From: CAXXOZ01 sp963676435
GTDB taxonomy: Bacteria > Bacillota > Clostridia > Lachnospirales > Lachnospiraceae
Assembly: GCA_963676435.2 (NCBI GenBank)
Contig: CAXXOZ010000003.1
Location: 1 to 64,000, forward strand
Direction of reading: 5' to 3'
Length of the DNA: 64,000 nt
The position numbers were made by a program, and so were the translations under genes. This document shows, in pieces, positions 26,998 to 36,127 of the stretch. The first letter of the stretch is position 1; each line of letters starts with the position of its first letter. The notes below the pieces were generated by a model that worked only from the letters and a program-made list of their open reading frames with translations, was not told the DNA's origin and did no database searches.

Positions 26998-27788
26998 AAC
27001 AAAGACTGGATGTTCTTTTAGTGAATCGAGGAATTGCTGAATCAAGAGAAAAAGCAAAGGCAGTTATTATGAGTGGAAATGTCTTTGTAAAGGGGCAGCG
27101 AGAAGATAAAGCGGGAACAGTTTTTGATGAAAAAGTTGAGATAGAAATTAAGGGAAATACTCTAAAGTATGTAAGTAGGGGAGGGCTAAAGCTAGAAAAA
27201 GCCATTGCATCTTTTAATATTAGCCTTAAAGATAAAATATGCATGGATATAGGTGCTTCTACAGGTGGTTTTACAGACTGTATGCTAATGTCTGGAGCGA
27301 AAAAGGTATATTCAATTGATGTAGGGCATGGTCAGTTAGCATGGAAGCTTAGGCAGGATGAAAGAGTAGTGGTTATGGAAAAAACAAATGCCAGATACCT
27401 TGAAGAAAAAGAAATAGAAGATAAAATAGATTTTGCTTCCGCTGATGTTTCTTTTATATCCTTAACGAAAATTATACCAACAGTAAAAAAGCTCCTTTCA
27501 AACACTGGAGAAATGGTGTGCTTAATAAAACCACAATTTGAAGCAGGTAGAGATAAAGTAGGTAAAAAAGGCGTGGTAAGGGATAAAAGTATTCACAAAG
27601 AAGTTGTAGAAAATATAGTTGATTTTGTTGAACAAGAAAATTTTGGTGTTTTGAATTTGGATTTTTCACCAATAAAAGGACCTGAGGGGAATATTGAATA
27701 TCTTATTCATATAGGTAATGAGATAAAAACACAAAAAGATTTTGATATAGATGAGATTATAAACCAAGCTCATGGTGAGCTGAACTGA
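26994..27788 (+). CDS. TlyA family 2'-O-methyltransferase (YqxC-like)
   Basis: SAM-dependent methyltransferase of the FtsJ/TlyA family. TlyA of mycobacteria methylates ribose in 16S and 23S rRNA; the role of the YqxC branch in Firmicutes is less clear. Residues 1-60 form an S4 RNA-binding domain (KQRLDVLLVNRGIAESREKA), followed by SRGGLKLEKA and the Rossmann fold with MDIGASTGGFTDCML and DVGHGQLAWKLRQD. LIKPQFEAGR is the conserved catalytic-Lys region. Overlaps dxs by four bases. Confidence 0.93.
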   Translation: MKQRLDVLLVNRGIAESREKAKAVIMSGNVFVKGQREDKAGTVFDEKVEIEIKGNTLKYVSRGGLKLEKAIASFNISLKDKICMDIGASTGGFTDCMLMSGAKKVYSIDVGHGQLAWKLRQDERVVVMEKTNARYLEEKEIEDKIDFASADVSFISLTKIIPTVKKLLSNTGEMVCLIKPQFEAGRDKVGKKGVVRDKSIHKEVVENIVDFVEQENFGVLNLDFSPIKGPEGNIEYLIHIGNEIKTQKDFDIDEIINQAHGELN

Positions 27789-27798
27789 GGTATAAAAG

Positions 27799-28656
27799 AT
27801 GAACCGTTTTTTTATTATAACAAATTCATACAAAGATAAGAATTTAGAAATAACCAAGGAACTAGAAATGCATTTAAAAAATAACAGATGTGTTTATAGT
27901 ACAAGTATATGTGAAGAAAGGGCTGAAAAGACTTCATACAAATATACAGATCCAGATACTATTCCTGATGATACACAATGTATATTTGTGGTAGGAGGAG
28001 ATGGCACATTACTTCATGCAGCGAGAGACCTTGTGTCTAAAAAAATTCCTATGATTGGGATAAACTGCGGTAAGTTGGGTTATTTAGCTGAAATCGACAG
28101 AAATTCAATTGAAAATACAATTCAAAAACTTGTGGAAGACGATTTTCATGTAGAATCAAGGATGATGCTTCAGGGAAAACTCATCAGAAATGGTGAAGAA
28201 ATAAGCAAAAGTTTAGCATTAAATGACATAATTATTAATAGAAGTGGTTCTCTTAGAATATTAGATTTCAAGGTTTCTATAAATGGCCAGTTTTTAAGCG
28301 TGTATTCAGCAGATGGAATTATAGTTTCCACTCCAACAGGAGCAACAGCATATAATTTATCCGCAGGTGGACCAATTGCCCAACCTTCGTCTAATATTAT
28401 TATTATGACACCAATTTGTGCTCATACATTAAATTCTAGAAGCATAGTATTTGATGATGACGCAATTATAGAATTAGAAATATGTAATGAGAAAAATCAT
28501 GATGAAGAAGAAAGGTTTACTGCATTTGATGGAGATTTGAAAATAGAATTAAAACCAGGTGACAAAATTGCTATTAGCAAGTCGGAATTGTATACAAATA
28601 TTATTAAATTAAGCAGCATGAGTTTTTTAGAAGTGTTGAGAAAGAAGATGAGTTGA
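27799..28656 (+). CDS. nadK: NAD kinase
   Basis: Phosphorylates NAD to NADP, the only route to NADP. Landmarks: FVVGGDGTLLHAAR with the GGDGT nucleotide motif (about residues 64-68), GINCGKLGYLAEI, the NAD-binding LNDIIINRSG, and STPTGATAYNLSAGGP. Length 285 aa fits. Ten bases after the tlyA-like gene, one base before argR. Its position between tlyA and argR is common in Clostridia. Confidence 0.96.
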   Translation: MNRFFIITNSYKDKNLEITKELEMHLKNNRCVYSTSICEERAEKTSYKYTDPDTIPDDTQCIFVVGGDGTLLHAARDLVSKKIPMIGINCGKLGYLAEIDRNSIENTIQKLVEDDFHVESRMMLQGKLIRNGEEISKSLALNDIIINRSGSLRILDFKVSINGQFLSVYSADGIIVSTPTGATAYNLSAGGPIAQPSSNIIIMTPICAHTLNSRSIVFDDDAIIELEICNEKNHDEEERFTAFDGDLKIELKPGDKIAISKSELYTNIIKLSSMSFLEVLRKKMS

Positions 28657-28657
28657 T

Positions 28658-29107
28658 ATGAAAACAGAAAGACATAGCAAAATCATTGAGATAATTAATA
28701 AAAATAATATTTACACTCAGGAGGAATTAGCTGATTTTTTAAATGCAGAAGGGTATAATGTTACTCAAGCCACTGTATCAAGAGATATCAGAGAGCTAAA
28801 ACTTTCAAAAATGCCAGATGATTCAGGTAGGCAGAAATATTTTTTCATGGAAAATAGAGATACAGATTTAAATGAGAAATATATTAGAATCTTAAAAGAT
28901 GGTTATTTATCTATGGAAATGGCACAAAACATACTTGTTATAAAAACGGTTTCAGGAATGGCTATGGCTGTTGCTGCAGCACTTGATGCAATTAAATTTT
29001 CAGAAATGGTTGGTTGTGTTGGTGGTGATGATACTATAATTTGTGCGATTAGAAGTACTCAGGATACATATGCGGTTATGGAAAAAATCAAAAAAGTAAT
29101 AAGCTAA
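28658..29107 (+). CDS. argR: Arginine repressor ArgR/AhrC
   Basis: Hexameric, arginine-sensing transcription regulator. N-terminal winged helix (residues 1-70: RHSKIIEIINKNNIYTQEELADFL, VTQATVSRDIRELKLSK) and C-terminal oligomerisation/arginine-binding domain (VGCVGGDDTIICAIRS, with the conserved GDD). Length 149 aa is exact. It lies between nadK and recN, as ahrC does before recN in B. subtilis. No arginine-metabolism gene is adjacent, other than the distant kinase-like gene at 5893. Confidence 0.96.
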   Translation: MKTERHSKIIEIINKNNIYTQEELADFLNAEGYNVTQATVSRDIRELKLSKMPDDSGRQKYFFMENRDTDLNEKYIRILKDGYLSMEMAQNILVIKTVSGMAMAVAAALDAIKFSEMVGCVGGDDTIICAIRSTQDTYAVMEKIKKVIS

Positions 29108-29120
29108 TTTAGGGGGTAAA

Positions 29121-30785
29121 ATGTTAATAAATTTGCATGTGAAAAATTTAGCATTAATAAAAGAGGCTGATATTGACTTTAAAGATGGACTAAATATATT
29201 AAGCGGAGAAACTGGTGCAGGAAAATCAATTGTTATAGGATCAATTAGCCTTGCATTAGGTGAAAAAATATCAAAAGAAATAATTAGAGTTGGAGAAGAA
29301 TCAGCTCTTGTCGAATTAGTTTTTCTACTAAAAAATCAAGAAATAATCAATAAAATAAAAAGTTATGATATACCTGTTGATGAAGATGACCAGATTATAG
29401 TGTCAAGAAAGATAATGAAGGGACATAGTCTGAATAAGGTTAATGGGATTACAGTAAATCTTTCTGTTTTAAAAGAAATAACTGCCTGGTTAGTAGACAT
29501 TCATGGTCAGCATGATCATCAATCTTTGCTAGATAAAAAGAAACATTTAGAACTTTTAGATGAATTTATTGCAGATAAGATTAATGAAGATAAGAGTAAT
29601 TATAAGAAGGAATACTTAAGATATCAGGAACTTATTAAGAATCGTTTAAATTTCGAACTTGATGAAGAGCAAAGATTAAGAGAAGTTTCTCTTTTAGAAT
29701 ACGAAATACAAGAAATTGAGGATTCAAACCTTAAAGAAGGTGAAGATGAAGAATTAGAAAATGAATTTAAAAAATTATCATCTTCACAAAAAATAGTCGA
29801 AGTATTATCTAGTATTCATCAAGGTTTAGAAGAAAATAATTTTGGTAAACATTTAAAGGATTTATCTAGAGTTATTGAATATGATGGAGAACTAGAAAAT
29901 CTGTATAACAGTTTACAGGATTTAGAATCTATTTCTGGTGATATGATTAGATATGTATATGACTACATAGAGGCCAATGAGCATGACAGTGAAAATTTAC
30001 TTGAAATTGAAAAAAGACTTGATCATATAAATAAACTTAAAAGTAAATACGGAAATACAATTTCAAAAATATTTGAGTACAAAAATTCAGTTAAAGAAAA
30101 ACTTGAGAATTTAAAAAATTATGAGCAGGCAAAGGAAAAGCTGGAACTTGATATTCAGTCAGCAAAGGATTCTGTTTTTAGAACTGCAGAAAAAATATCA
30201 AAGAAAAGAAAAGAAGAAGGAAAGATTTTTGAAGAAAGTATTAAAAAAGAGTTAGTTGACTTGAATTTTCTTTCAGCCGAGTTTAAAGTTGACTTCAAGA
30301 ATTTACATGAGCCAACACAAAAAGGAATTGATGATGTTGAGTTTTTAATTTCAAATAATCCTGGTGAACCTATTAAATCATTAGCAAAAATTGCTTCAGG
30401 AGGAGAGCTTTCAAGAATTATGTTGGCTTTTAAAACCATACTTGCCAAACAGGATAATATTGAAACTCTTATTTTTGATGAAATAGACTCTGGTATTAGT
30501 GGAAAGACAGCAGGTAAAGTGGCTGAAAGACTTTCTGTTATTAGTAAAAATCATCAGGTTATTTGTATAACTCATCTTGCACAAATTGCCTCAATGGCTG
30601 ATAATCATTATTTGATTGAAAAGAATGTAGTTGATGAATCGACCATTACTAATATAAAATATCTTAATGATGAAGAAAGTACAGATGAATTAGCTAGAAT
30701 ACTTGGTGGAACGGCTATTACTGATACAGCTAAGAATAATGCATTAGAAATGAAAAAGTTGTCAGAAGAGTTTAAGTGTAAATAA
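29121..30785 (+). CDS. recN: DNA repair protein RecN
   Basis: SMC-like ATPase that acts early at double-strand breaks. Walker A LSGETGAGKSIVIGSI (about residues 29-44), a long coiled coil (about 150-370), ABC signature ASGGELSRIMLAFK (about 425) and Walker B TLIFDEIDSGISGKTA. VDIHGQHDHQSLLD is the family-specific motif after the first lobe. Length 554 aa fits. TTAGGGGG precedes ATG 29121. In spore formers spoIVB and spo0A follow; here glgA follows at 20 bases. Confidence 0.97.
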   Translation: MLINLHVKNLALIKEADIDFKDGLNILSGETGAGKSIVIGSISLALGEKISKEIIRVGEESALVELVFLLKNQEIINKIKSYDIPVDEDDQIIVSRKIMKGHSLNKVNGITVNLSVLKEITAWLVDIHGQHDHQSLLDKKKHLELLDEFIADKINEDKSNYKKEYLRYQELIKNRLNFELDEEQRLREVSLLEYEIQEIEDSNLKEGEDEELENEFKKLSSSQKIVEVLSSIHQGLEENNFGKHLKDLSRVIEYDGELENLYNSLQDLESISGDMIRYVYDYIEANEHDSENLLEIEKRLDHINKLKSKYGNTISKIFEYKNSVKEKLENLKNYEQAKEKLELDIQSAKDSVFRTAEKISKKRKEEGKIFEESIKKELVDLNFLSAEFKVDFKNLHEPTQKGIDDVEFLISNNPGEPIKSLAKIASGGELSRIMLAFKTILAKQDNIETLIFDEIDSGISGKTAGKVAERLSVISKNHQVICITHLAQIASMADNHYLIEKNVVDESTITNIKYLNDEESTDELARILGGTAITDTAKNNALEMKKLSEEFKCK

Positions 30786-30805
30786 TTTTATGTGGAGGAT
30801 TTTTT

Positions 30806-32242
30806 GTGAAGAAAATCATATTTACTGCCTCCGAATGTGCACCTTTTATAAAAACAGGTGGTCTGGGAGATGTGGCGGGAGCGTTACCTAAATATATTGA
30901 TAGAAAAAAATATGACATTAGAGTAGTTATACCTAAATATTTGTCTATATCACCTGAATTAAGTAAGGAATTTGAATTTGTAAATTCTTTCGAAATGGAA
31001 TTGGGGTGGAGAAAAAAATATGTTGGGGTTTTAAAAACTGTTTACGATGATATAACTTTTTATTTTATTGACAATGAAGAATATTTTGCTGGAGAATATC
31101 CATATTGCGAAATGAATTGGGATATTGAAAAGTTTGCTTTTTTTTCTAGGGCAGTATTAGAAATTTTTCCCTATATAAAATTTTTTCCAGATATAATACA
31201 TTGTAATGACTGGCAAACCAGTATGATACCTGTGTTTTGGGATGCATTCTTTAAAAAGCGAAAGTATTTTAAAAGTATAAAAACCATTCTCACAATACAT
31301 AATCTAAAATTTCAAGGAGAATGGGATTTGAATAGTATGCAAGACATTACAGGTTTGCCTGATGAATATTTTACGAAAAATGGTCTTGATCAAAATGGTG
31401 GAGGTAATTACTTAAAGGCAGGTATTTTATACTCAGATATAGTTACTACAGTGAGTAATACATATGCTTCGGAAATTAAAACACCGTTTTATGGTGAAGG
31501 TTTAAATGATGTGATTATAAAAATTCAGGAAAAACTGTATGGTATAATAAATGGCTTGGATTTTTATGAATTTGATCCTGGAAATGATAAATACATTTAC
31601 TATAAATATAACCCACAGGATTATAAATTAAAAAAATACAAAAATAAAATATCACTTCAAAAACAGTTAGGATTAAAAGAAGATAAAAATATTTTTATGA
31701 TAGGATTGGTTTCTAGACTAACAGATCAAAAAGGACTTGATTTAATTCAATGCGTAATTGATGAAATATGTAATGATGATGTTCAGTTTGTTATATTAGG
31801 AACAGGAGAATTAAAATACGAAGATTTCTTTAAACATTATGCTTGGAAATATAAAGAATATATTTCGGCAAATATAATGTATTCAGAAGAAATGGCAAGA
31901 AAGATTTATTCAGCGTCTGACGCCTTTTTAATGCCATCATTATTTGAACCATGTGGATTAAGTCAACTTATAAGTCTTAGGTATGGCTGTGTACCTATAG
32001 TTAGGGAAACAGGTGGGCTTAAAGACACCGTTGAAGCTTATAATCAATATGAAGGCACTGGGACAGGGTTTTCTTTTTCAAACTATAATGCACATGAAAT
32101 GCTTGAAGAAATAAATAAAGCAAAAAATATTTTTTACAACAAAAAAAGGCAGTGGAATAAAATAATCGATAATGGAATGAGCATGGATTATTCTTGGGAT
32201 TCTTCTGCCGCCAAATATGAAAAGCTTTATGATTCTTTATAA
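30806..32242 (+). CDS. glgA: Glycogen (starch) synthase, ADP-glucose type
   Basis: GT5 glycosyltransferase that extends alpha-1,4-glucan from ADP-glucose. The ADP-glucose motif KTGGLGDVAGALP starts at Lys16. HCNDWQTSMIPV, TIHNLKFQGEWD and the C-terminal nucleotide site SRLTDQKGLDLI, PSLFEPCGLSQLISLRYG and RETGGLKDTVE are all present. Length 478 aa is normal. GTG start with GGAGG. Unusually, no glgB, glgC, glgD or glgP is adjacent. Its last 16 bases overlap the end of the convergent rqcH gene. Confidence 0.95.
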   Translation: MKKIIFTASECAPFIKTGGLGDVAGALPKYIDRKKYDIRVVIPKYLSISPELSKEFEFVNSFEMELGWRKKYVGVLKTVYDDITFYFIDNEEYFAGEYPYCEMNWDIEKFAFFSRAVLEIFPYIKFFPDIIHCNDWQTSMIPVFWDAFFKKRKYFKSIKTILTIHNLKFQGEWDLNSMQDITGLPDEYFTKNGLDQNGGGNYLKAGILYSDIVTTVSNTYASEIKTPFYGEGLNDVIIKIQEKLYGIINGLDFYEFDPGNDKYIYYKYNPQDYKLKKYKNKISLQKQLGLKEDKNIFMIGLVSRLTDQKGLDLIQCVIDEICNDDVQFVILGTGELKYEDFFKHYAWKYKEYISANIMYSEEMARKIYSASDAFLMPSLFEPCGLSQLISLRYGCVPIVRETGGLKDTVEAYNQYEGTGTGFSFSNYNAHEMLEEINKAKNIFYNKKRQWNKIIDNGMSMDYSWDSSAAKYEKLYDSL

Positions 32243-33966
32243 AGTTCAATATTACTAATATCAGGTTTTATAGCCATAGAATAATTTGTATGATAAATAA
32301 CAAAACCAGGTTTTGCACCACTTGGTTTTTTTAAATGCTTTTTTTCGACATAATCAATTTCAACTTTTTCCTGATTTCGTCCTTTTGAGTAATACGCAGC
32401 CAAACTTGCCGCCTCTTCAAAAGTATTATCAGGCAAATCATTTCCTTGGGTTTTAACAATTACATGTGAACCAGGAATTCCTTTTGAGTGAAACCACCAG
32501 TCATTTCCAGTTGCTAGTTTAAAGGTAATTTCTTCGTTTTGAAAGTTGTTTTTTCCTACATACATATGAAAACCATCGGAAGAAATATAATGAAGAGGTT
32601 TGTTTTTACTTTTAGTTTTTTTATCTGATTTTTTTCTTCTTATATAATTGTAATCCATTAATTCTTCTTTTATATCATTTAAATCCGAGTCGGATTCAGC
32701 AATTTCAAGAGAATTACTAATAGATTCAAGATGGTCAATTTCAGATTTCGTATCTTTAATTATTGTTGAAAGAGCATCATAAGTTCTTTTTAATTTAGTA
32801 TATTTATTAAAGTATTTTTTAGCATTATCAATAGGAGATATTTCTGGATCAAGAGGTATTGTGACTTCATTATTAGAATAATAATCAATGGCTTTTAATT
32901 CCTTTGCGCCATCTTTAAGACTATATCCATATGCAGAAATTAATTCCCCATATACTTTGAATTTGTCTTTTTTCTCTGTATCCTTGATTTGTTTTAGTTG
33001 TATATCGTATTTTTTATAATCTTTTTGTAAAAGGGTATTCACTATTTGCCTTAGGTCGGATGATTTTTGACGAATCCTAGTACTGGAATTTTTTTGTGAA
33101 AAATAGAGTTCTAAAATTTCACTTGTAGAATCTTTTTCGATAAATTCTAAATCAGAATAAACTCTAAGTGGCATAGCGCTAAAATCTTTTGGTAGTTTAT
33201 TTTCATAATATATTCGATTATTAAAGTCATTTGAATTGATTTTTGATATTATAAAATTGAAGAAATTATAAATTTTTATTAATTCTTCTTCGTTTAATGC
33301 TGTAACAGGAATAGATGAATCTATTTGACAAGAATATAAAATTTCTTCAGATAGTATTGGGCTTATTCCAGTGAACATAGTAAATATAGCCTTTCCAATA
33401 CTAAAAGGTTGTTTTTTTATATTGACTAAAAAATCATCTTGTTTTGTAGTTAAAGGGTTAAGTTTTTCATTTGTATTTGGGATGAAATATTCACAGCCTG
33501 GCAAAACAGATCTCACTGAACTTACTGAAGCAGATATTCTTTTTATACTATCTATTATTTTGTTTTCTTCACAAAAAATAATATTGCTGTGTTTCCCCAT
33601 TAATTCAACAACTAAAGTTTTTTGACACATATCACCTAGTTCATTTAGATGTTCGATATGAATATTTATAATTCTTTCTAGACCTGGCTGATCTATTGAA
33701 GTGATTTTTCCATTACCTATATGCTTTCTTAATAACATACAAAAATTTGGTGCGCTTAATGGAGCTGGCTTATTATTATGTGTTAAATACATTAAGGGTA
33801 AAGAAGCACCTGCTGATATTAAAAGCCTATATTGATTTTTATTGTTTTTTATGGTTATTAAAAGTTCATCTTTTTCTGGTTGAGATATTTTGGTAATTCT
33901 ACCACCAATCAGTTTGTTGTTTAATTCATATTTTAAAGCTGCAATCACTGTTCCGTCAAAAGCCAT
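32227..33966 (-). CDS. rqcH: Ribosome quality-control NFACT protein RqcH
   Basis: Binds obstructed 50S subunits and recruits tRNA-Ala to add C-terminal alanine tails to stalled peptides; older names are FbpA or YloA. NFACT-N region from residue 1 (AFDGTVIAALKYELNNKLIGG), central coiled coil (about 330-430), and the C-terminal NFACT-R domain (about 460-575: ISSDGFHMYVGKNN, WWFHSKGIPGSHVIVK). The Asp97-Arg98 pair known from B. subtilis is Glu97-Arg98 here. Length 579 aa fits. AGGAGG precedes the start, and a clear minus-strand promoter lies at 33994-34022. Confidence 0.94.
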   Translation of the reverse strand: MAFDGTVIAALKYELNNKLIGGRITKISQPEKDELLITIKNNKNQYRLLISAGASLPLMYLTHNNKPAPLSAPNFCMLLRKHIGNGKITSIDQPGLERIINIHIEHLNELGDMCQKTLVVELMGKHSNIIFCEENKIIDSIKRISASVSSVRSVLPGCEYFIPNTNEKLNPLTTKQDDFLVNIKKQPFSIGKAIFTMFTGISPILSEEILYSCQIDSSIPVTALNEEELIKIYNFFNFIISKINSNDFNNRIYYENKLPKDFSAMPLRVYSDLEFIEKDSTSEILELYFSQKNSSTRIRQKSSDLRQIVNTLLQKDYKKYDIQLKQIKDTEKKDKFKVYGELISAYGYSLKDGAKELKAIDYYSNNEVTIPLDPEISPIDNAKKYFNKYTKLKRTYDALSTIIKDTKSEIDHLESISNSLEIAESDSDLNDIKEELMDYNYIRRKKSDKKTKSKNKPLHYISSDGFHMYVGKNNFQNEEITFKLATGNDWWFHSKGIPGSHVIVKTQGNDLPDNTFEEAASLAAYYSKGRNQEKVEIDYVEKKHLKKPSGAKPGFVIYHTNYSMAIKPDISNIELYKES

Positions 33967-33993
33967 ATCAAACCTCCTGTATATATTAGATTA

Positions 33994-34022
33994 ATTCTAG
34001 TATCATATACTATAATAGTCAA
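33994..34022 (-). promoter_or_regulatory. Promoter of rqcH
   Basis: Minus strand: TTGACT (34017-34022), 17-base spacer, TAGAAT (33994-33999), 27 bases upstream of the start codon. Confidence 0.8.
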
Positions 34023-34041
34023 CGATTTTGTCCTAGTTCCC

Positions 34042-34071
34042 TTGACTAAATTAATATAAATGTTTTATAAT
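34042..34071 (+). promoter_or_regulatory. Promoter of the yicC-remA-gmk operon
   Basis: TTGACT (34042-34047), 18-base spacer, TATAAT (34066-34071), 38 bases before ATG 34110. A 10-bp inverted repeat (CAACGATTTT at 34020-34029, AAAATCGTTG at 34087-34096) flanks it. Confidence 0.8.
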
Positions 34072-34109
34072 AGCTTGAATATTATAAAAATCGTTGGAAA
34101 AGAGGGAAT

Positions 34110-34988
34110 ATGGTTAGAAGCATGACTGGGTTTGGCAGATGCGAAGAATCTCAGGATAATCGAAAGATAATAATTGAGATGAAGTCTGTTAATCATAAAT
34201 TTTTTGACTTAAATATTAAAACTCCAAAAAAGTTGAATTTTTTTGAATCTGCTATAAGAAATTATTTAAAAAAACATATTAGCAGAGGTAAAGTAGATTT
34301 ATTTATTTCATACGAAGATACTAACGAAAATAAAGCTAGTATTAAATATAATTCAGAAATGGCAAAAGAATACATTCAGGTATTTAAAAAAATGGAAGAA
34401 GAATTGAACATTGTTAATGATGTCAAAGTTACTTCTTTTTTAAGATGTTCTGAAGTTCTTTCTATAGAAGAACAGTCTATTGATGAAGAGGAGCTATGGA
34501 AACTGATTGAGAAAGCTTTATCAGGTGCAGTAGGAAAATTTGTAGAATCAAGGGCCGTTGAAGGAGAAAGTTTAAAGTCAAACCTTCTTGAAAAACTTGA
34601 TAATATGTTAGGACATGTTAGCTTTATTGAAGAAAGATCACCTATGATTATTTCAGAATACAGAAATAAAATAGAAGGAAAGGTTAAAGATCTTTTAACT
34701 AATCACCAAATAGATGAAAATAGAATTTTAGCAGAAGTAGTTTTATTTTCTGATAAAATTTGTATTGATGAAGAAATTGTAAGACTTAGAAGTCATGTTG
34801 AACATATGAAATCAACACTAACTTCTCCAGATGCAGTTGGTAGAAAATTGGATTTTATAACTCAAGAAATGAATAGAGAAGCTAATACAATTCTTTCAAA
34901 AGCTAATGATTTAATTATATCCAATAAGGGTATAGAAATAAAAACAGAGATAGAAAAAATAAGAGAACAGATACAAAATATTGAATAA
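34110..34988 (+). CDS. YicC family endoribonuclease
   Basis: YicC/YloC proteins are endoribonucleases that act in stress and stationary phase. The 292-aa protein has the conserved start SMTGFGRCEES, EMKSVNHKFFDLNIK, the RGKVDLFISYED segment, and the C-terminal FITQEMNREANTILSKAND (DUF1732). Leads an operon with remA, gmk and rpoZ, as in Bacillus where yloC precedes remA and gmk. Preceded by a strong promoter. Confidence 0.94.
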   Translation: MVRSMTGFGRCEESQDNRKIIIEMKSVNHKFFDLNIKTPKKLNFFESAIRNYLKKHISRGKVDLFISYEDTNENKASIKYNSEMAKEYIQVFKKMEEELNIVNDVKVTSFLRCSEVLSIEEQSIDEEELWKLIEKALSGAVGKFVESRAVEGESLKSNLLEKLDNMLGHVSFIEERSPMIISEYRNKIEGKVKDLLTNHQIDENRILAEVVLFSDKICIDEEIVRLRSHVEHMKSTLTSPDAVGRKLDFITQEMNREANTILSKANDLIISNKGIEIKTEIEKIREQIQNIE

Positions 34989-35004
34989 CAAAAGAGGTAA
35001 GGTT

Positions 35005-35256
35005 TTGGGAAAACTTATTAACATAGGATATGGAAATGTGGTTAACGCAGATAAGATAGTAACAGTAGTAAGCCCAGATGCAGCACCTATTAAAAGGCTG
35101 GTACAATCAGCTAAAGATGAAGGGAATGCTGTAGATGCAACTCAAGGTAGAAGAACAAGGTCAGTAATAGTTTCTGAAAGCAATCATGTTATACTTTCAG
35201 CTTTATTACCAGATACTATTATGGGACGTTTTAACGAAGGTGATGCTAATGAGTAG
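35005..35256 (+). CDS. remA: RemA family DNA-binding regulator (DUF370)
   Basis: Small DNA-binding protein (83 aa) that in B. subtilis activates biofilm-matrix genes. The match is strong: GKLINIGYGNVVNADKIVTVVSP, APIKRLVQSA, and QGRRTRSVIVSESNHVILSAL. An in-frame TTG at 34981 would add eight residues, but AGAGGTAAGG at 34993-35002 and the family N-terminus favour TTG 35005. The stop overlaps gmk by eight bases. Confidence 0.92.
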   Translation: MGKLINIGYGNVVNADKIVTVVSPDAAPIKRLVQSAKDEGNAVDATQGRRTRSVIVSESNHVILSALLPDTIMGRFNEGDANE

Positions 35257-35872
35257 AAGAGGAGTACTTATTGTTGTTTCAGGATTTGCAGGTGCAGGTA
35301 AAGGAACTATAATAAAAGAATTACTAAAAAAACATGATAATTATGCACTTTCAGTTTCAGCAACCACTAGGAGCCCAAGAGTAGGTGAAGAAGAAGGAAA
35401 AGATTATTTCTTTATAAAATCTGACGAAGAATTTGAGGAACTTATAAAAACTAATAAACTTTTAGAACATGCAAGGTATGTAAATAATTATTATGGTACT
35501 CCGAGAGACTATGTGAAGAAAACTCTCAGTGAAGGAAAAGATGTTATACTTGAAATTGAAATTCAAGGAGCCTTGGAAATCAAAGAAAGATTTGAAGAAA
35601 CGGTAATGATTTTTATTATGCCACCAAGCGCTAAAGAATTAAAGCATAGACTTATAAAAAGGGCAACAGAAACTAAGGAAGTTATTGAGGCAAGACTTAA
35701 AAGAGCTCTTGAAGAAACAGCAGTCCTTGATAAATATGATTATTTATTAGTTAATGAAGAGATTGAGACATGTGCAAAAGAATTTCATGATATAATCATG
35801 AGCGAGCATAAAAAAGTAGTGAGAAATTTAGATTTAGTTGAAAAAATAAGACAAGAGCTTGAGAGCTTTTAA
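35249..35872 (+). CDS. gmk: Guanylate kinase
   Basis: Phosphorylates GMP and dGMP to the diphosphates. P-loop SGFAGAGKGT (about residues 12-21; the more common form is SGPSGAGKGT), SVSATTRSPRVGEEEGKDYFF (GMP-binding), and EIEIQGALEIKE. Length 207 aa from ATG 35249. An upstream ATG at 35243 leaves only two bases after GAAGG and is less likely. It starts inside remA. Confidence 0.95.
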   Translation: MSRRGVLIVVSGFAGAGKGTIIKELLKKHDNYALSVSATTRSPRVGEEEGKDYFFIKSDEEFEELIKTNKLLEHARYVNNYYGTPRDYVKKTLSEGKDVILEIEIQGALEIKERFEETVMIFIMPPSAKELKHRLIKRATETKEVIEARLKRALEETAVLDKYDYLLVNEEIETCAKEFHDIIMSEHKKVVRNLDLVEKIRQELESF

Positions 35873-35887
35873 GGAAGGAGATACAAG

Positions 35888-36124
35888 ATGTTACATCCAT
35901 CATATACGGATTTAATGGAAGTGGTTAATAGTGAGGTTGAACCTGGAGAACAGCCTGTTGTTCAAAGCAGATACTCAATAGTAATAGCTACTGCAAAAAG
36001 AGCAAGACAATTAATAAACGGAGAGGAACCATTTGTAGATTTAGATTGTAATAAGCCTTTATCTGCAGCAATTGAAGAACTTTACAGTTCAAAGATTAGG
36101 ATTGTAAGTGATGAAGAGGAATAA
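35888..36124 (+). CDS. rpoZ: RNA polymerase omega subunit
   Basis: Seventy-eight-residue subunit that helps fold and stabilise the beta-prime subunit. Typical: MLHPSYTDLMEVV, then QSRYSIVIATAKRARQL and NKPLSAAIEELYSSKI. AGGAAGGAG precedes ATG. Between gmk and rimO, three bases from the latter. Confidence 0.94.
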   Translation: MLHPSYTDLMEVVNSEVEPGEQPVVQSRYSIVIATAKRARQLINGEEPFVDLDCNKPLSAAIEELYSSKIRIVSDEEE

Positions 36125-36127
36125 ATT

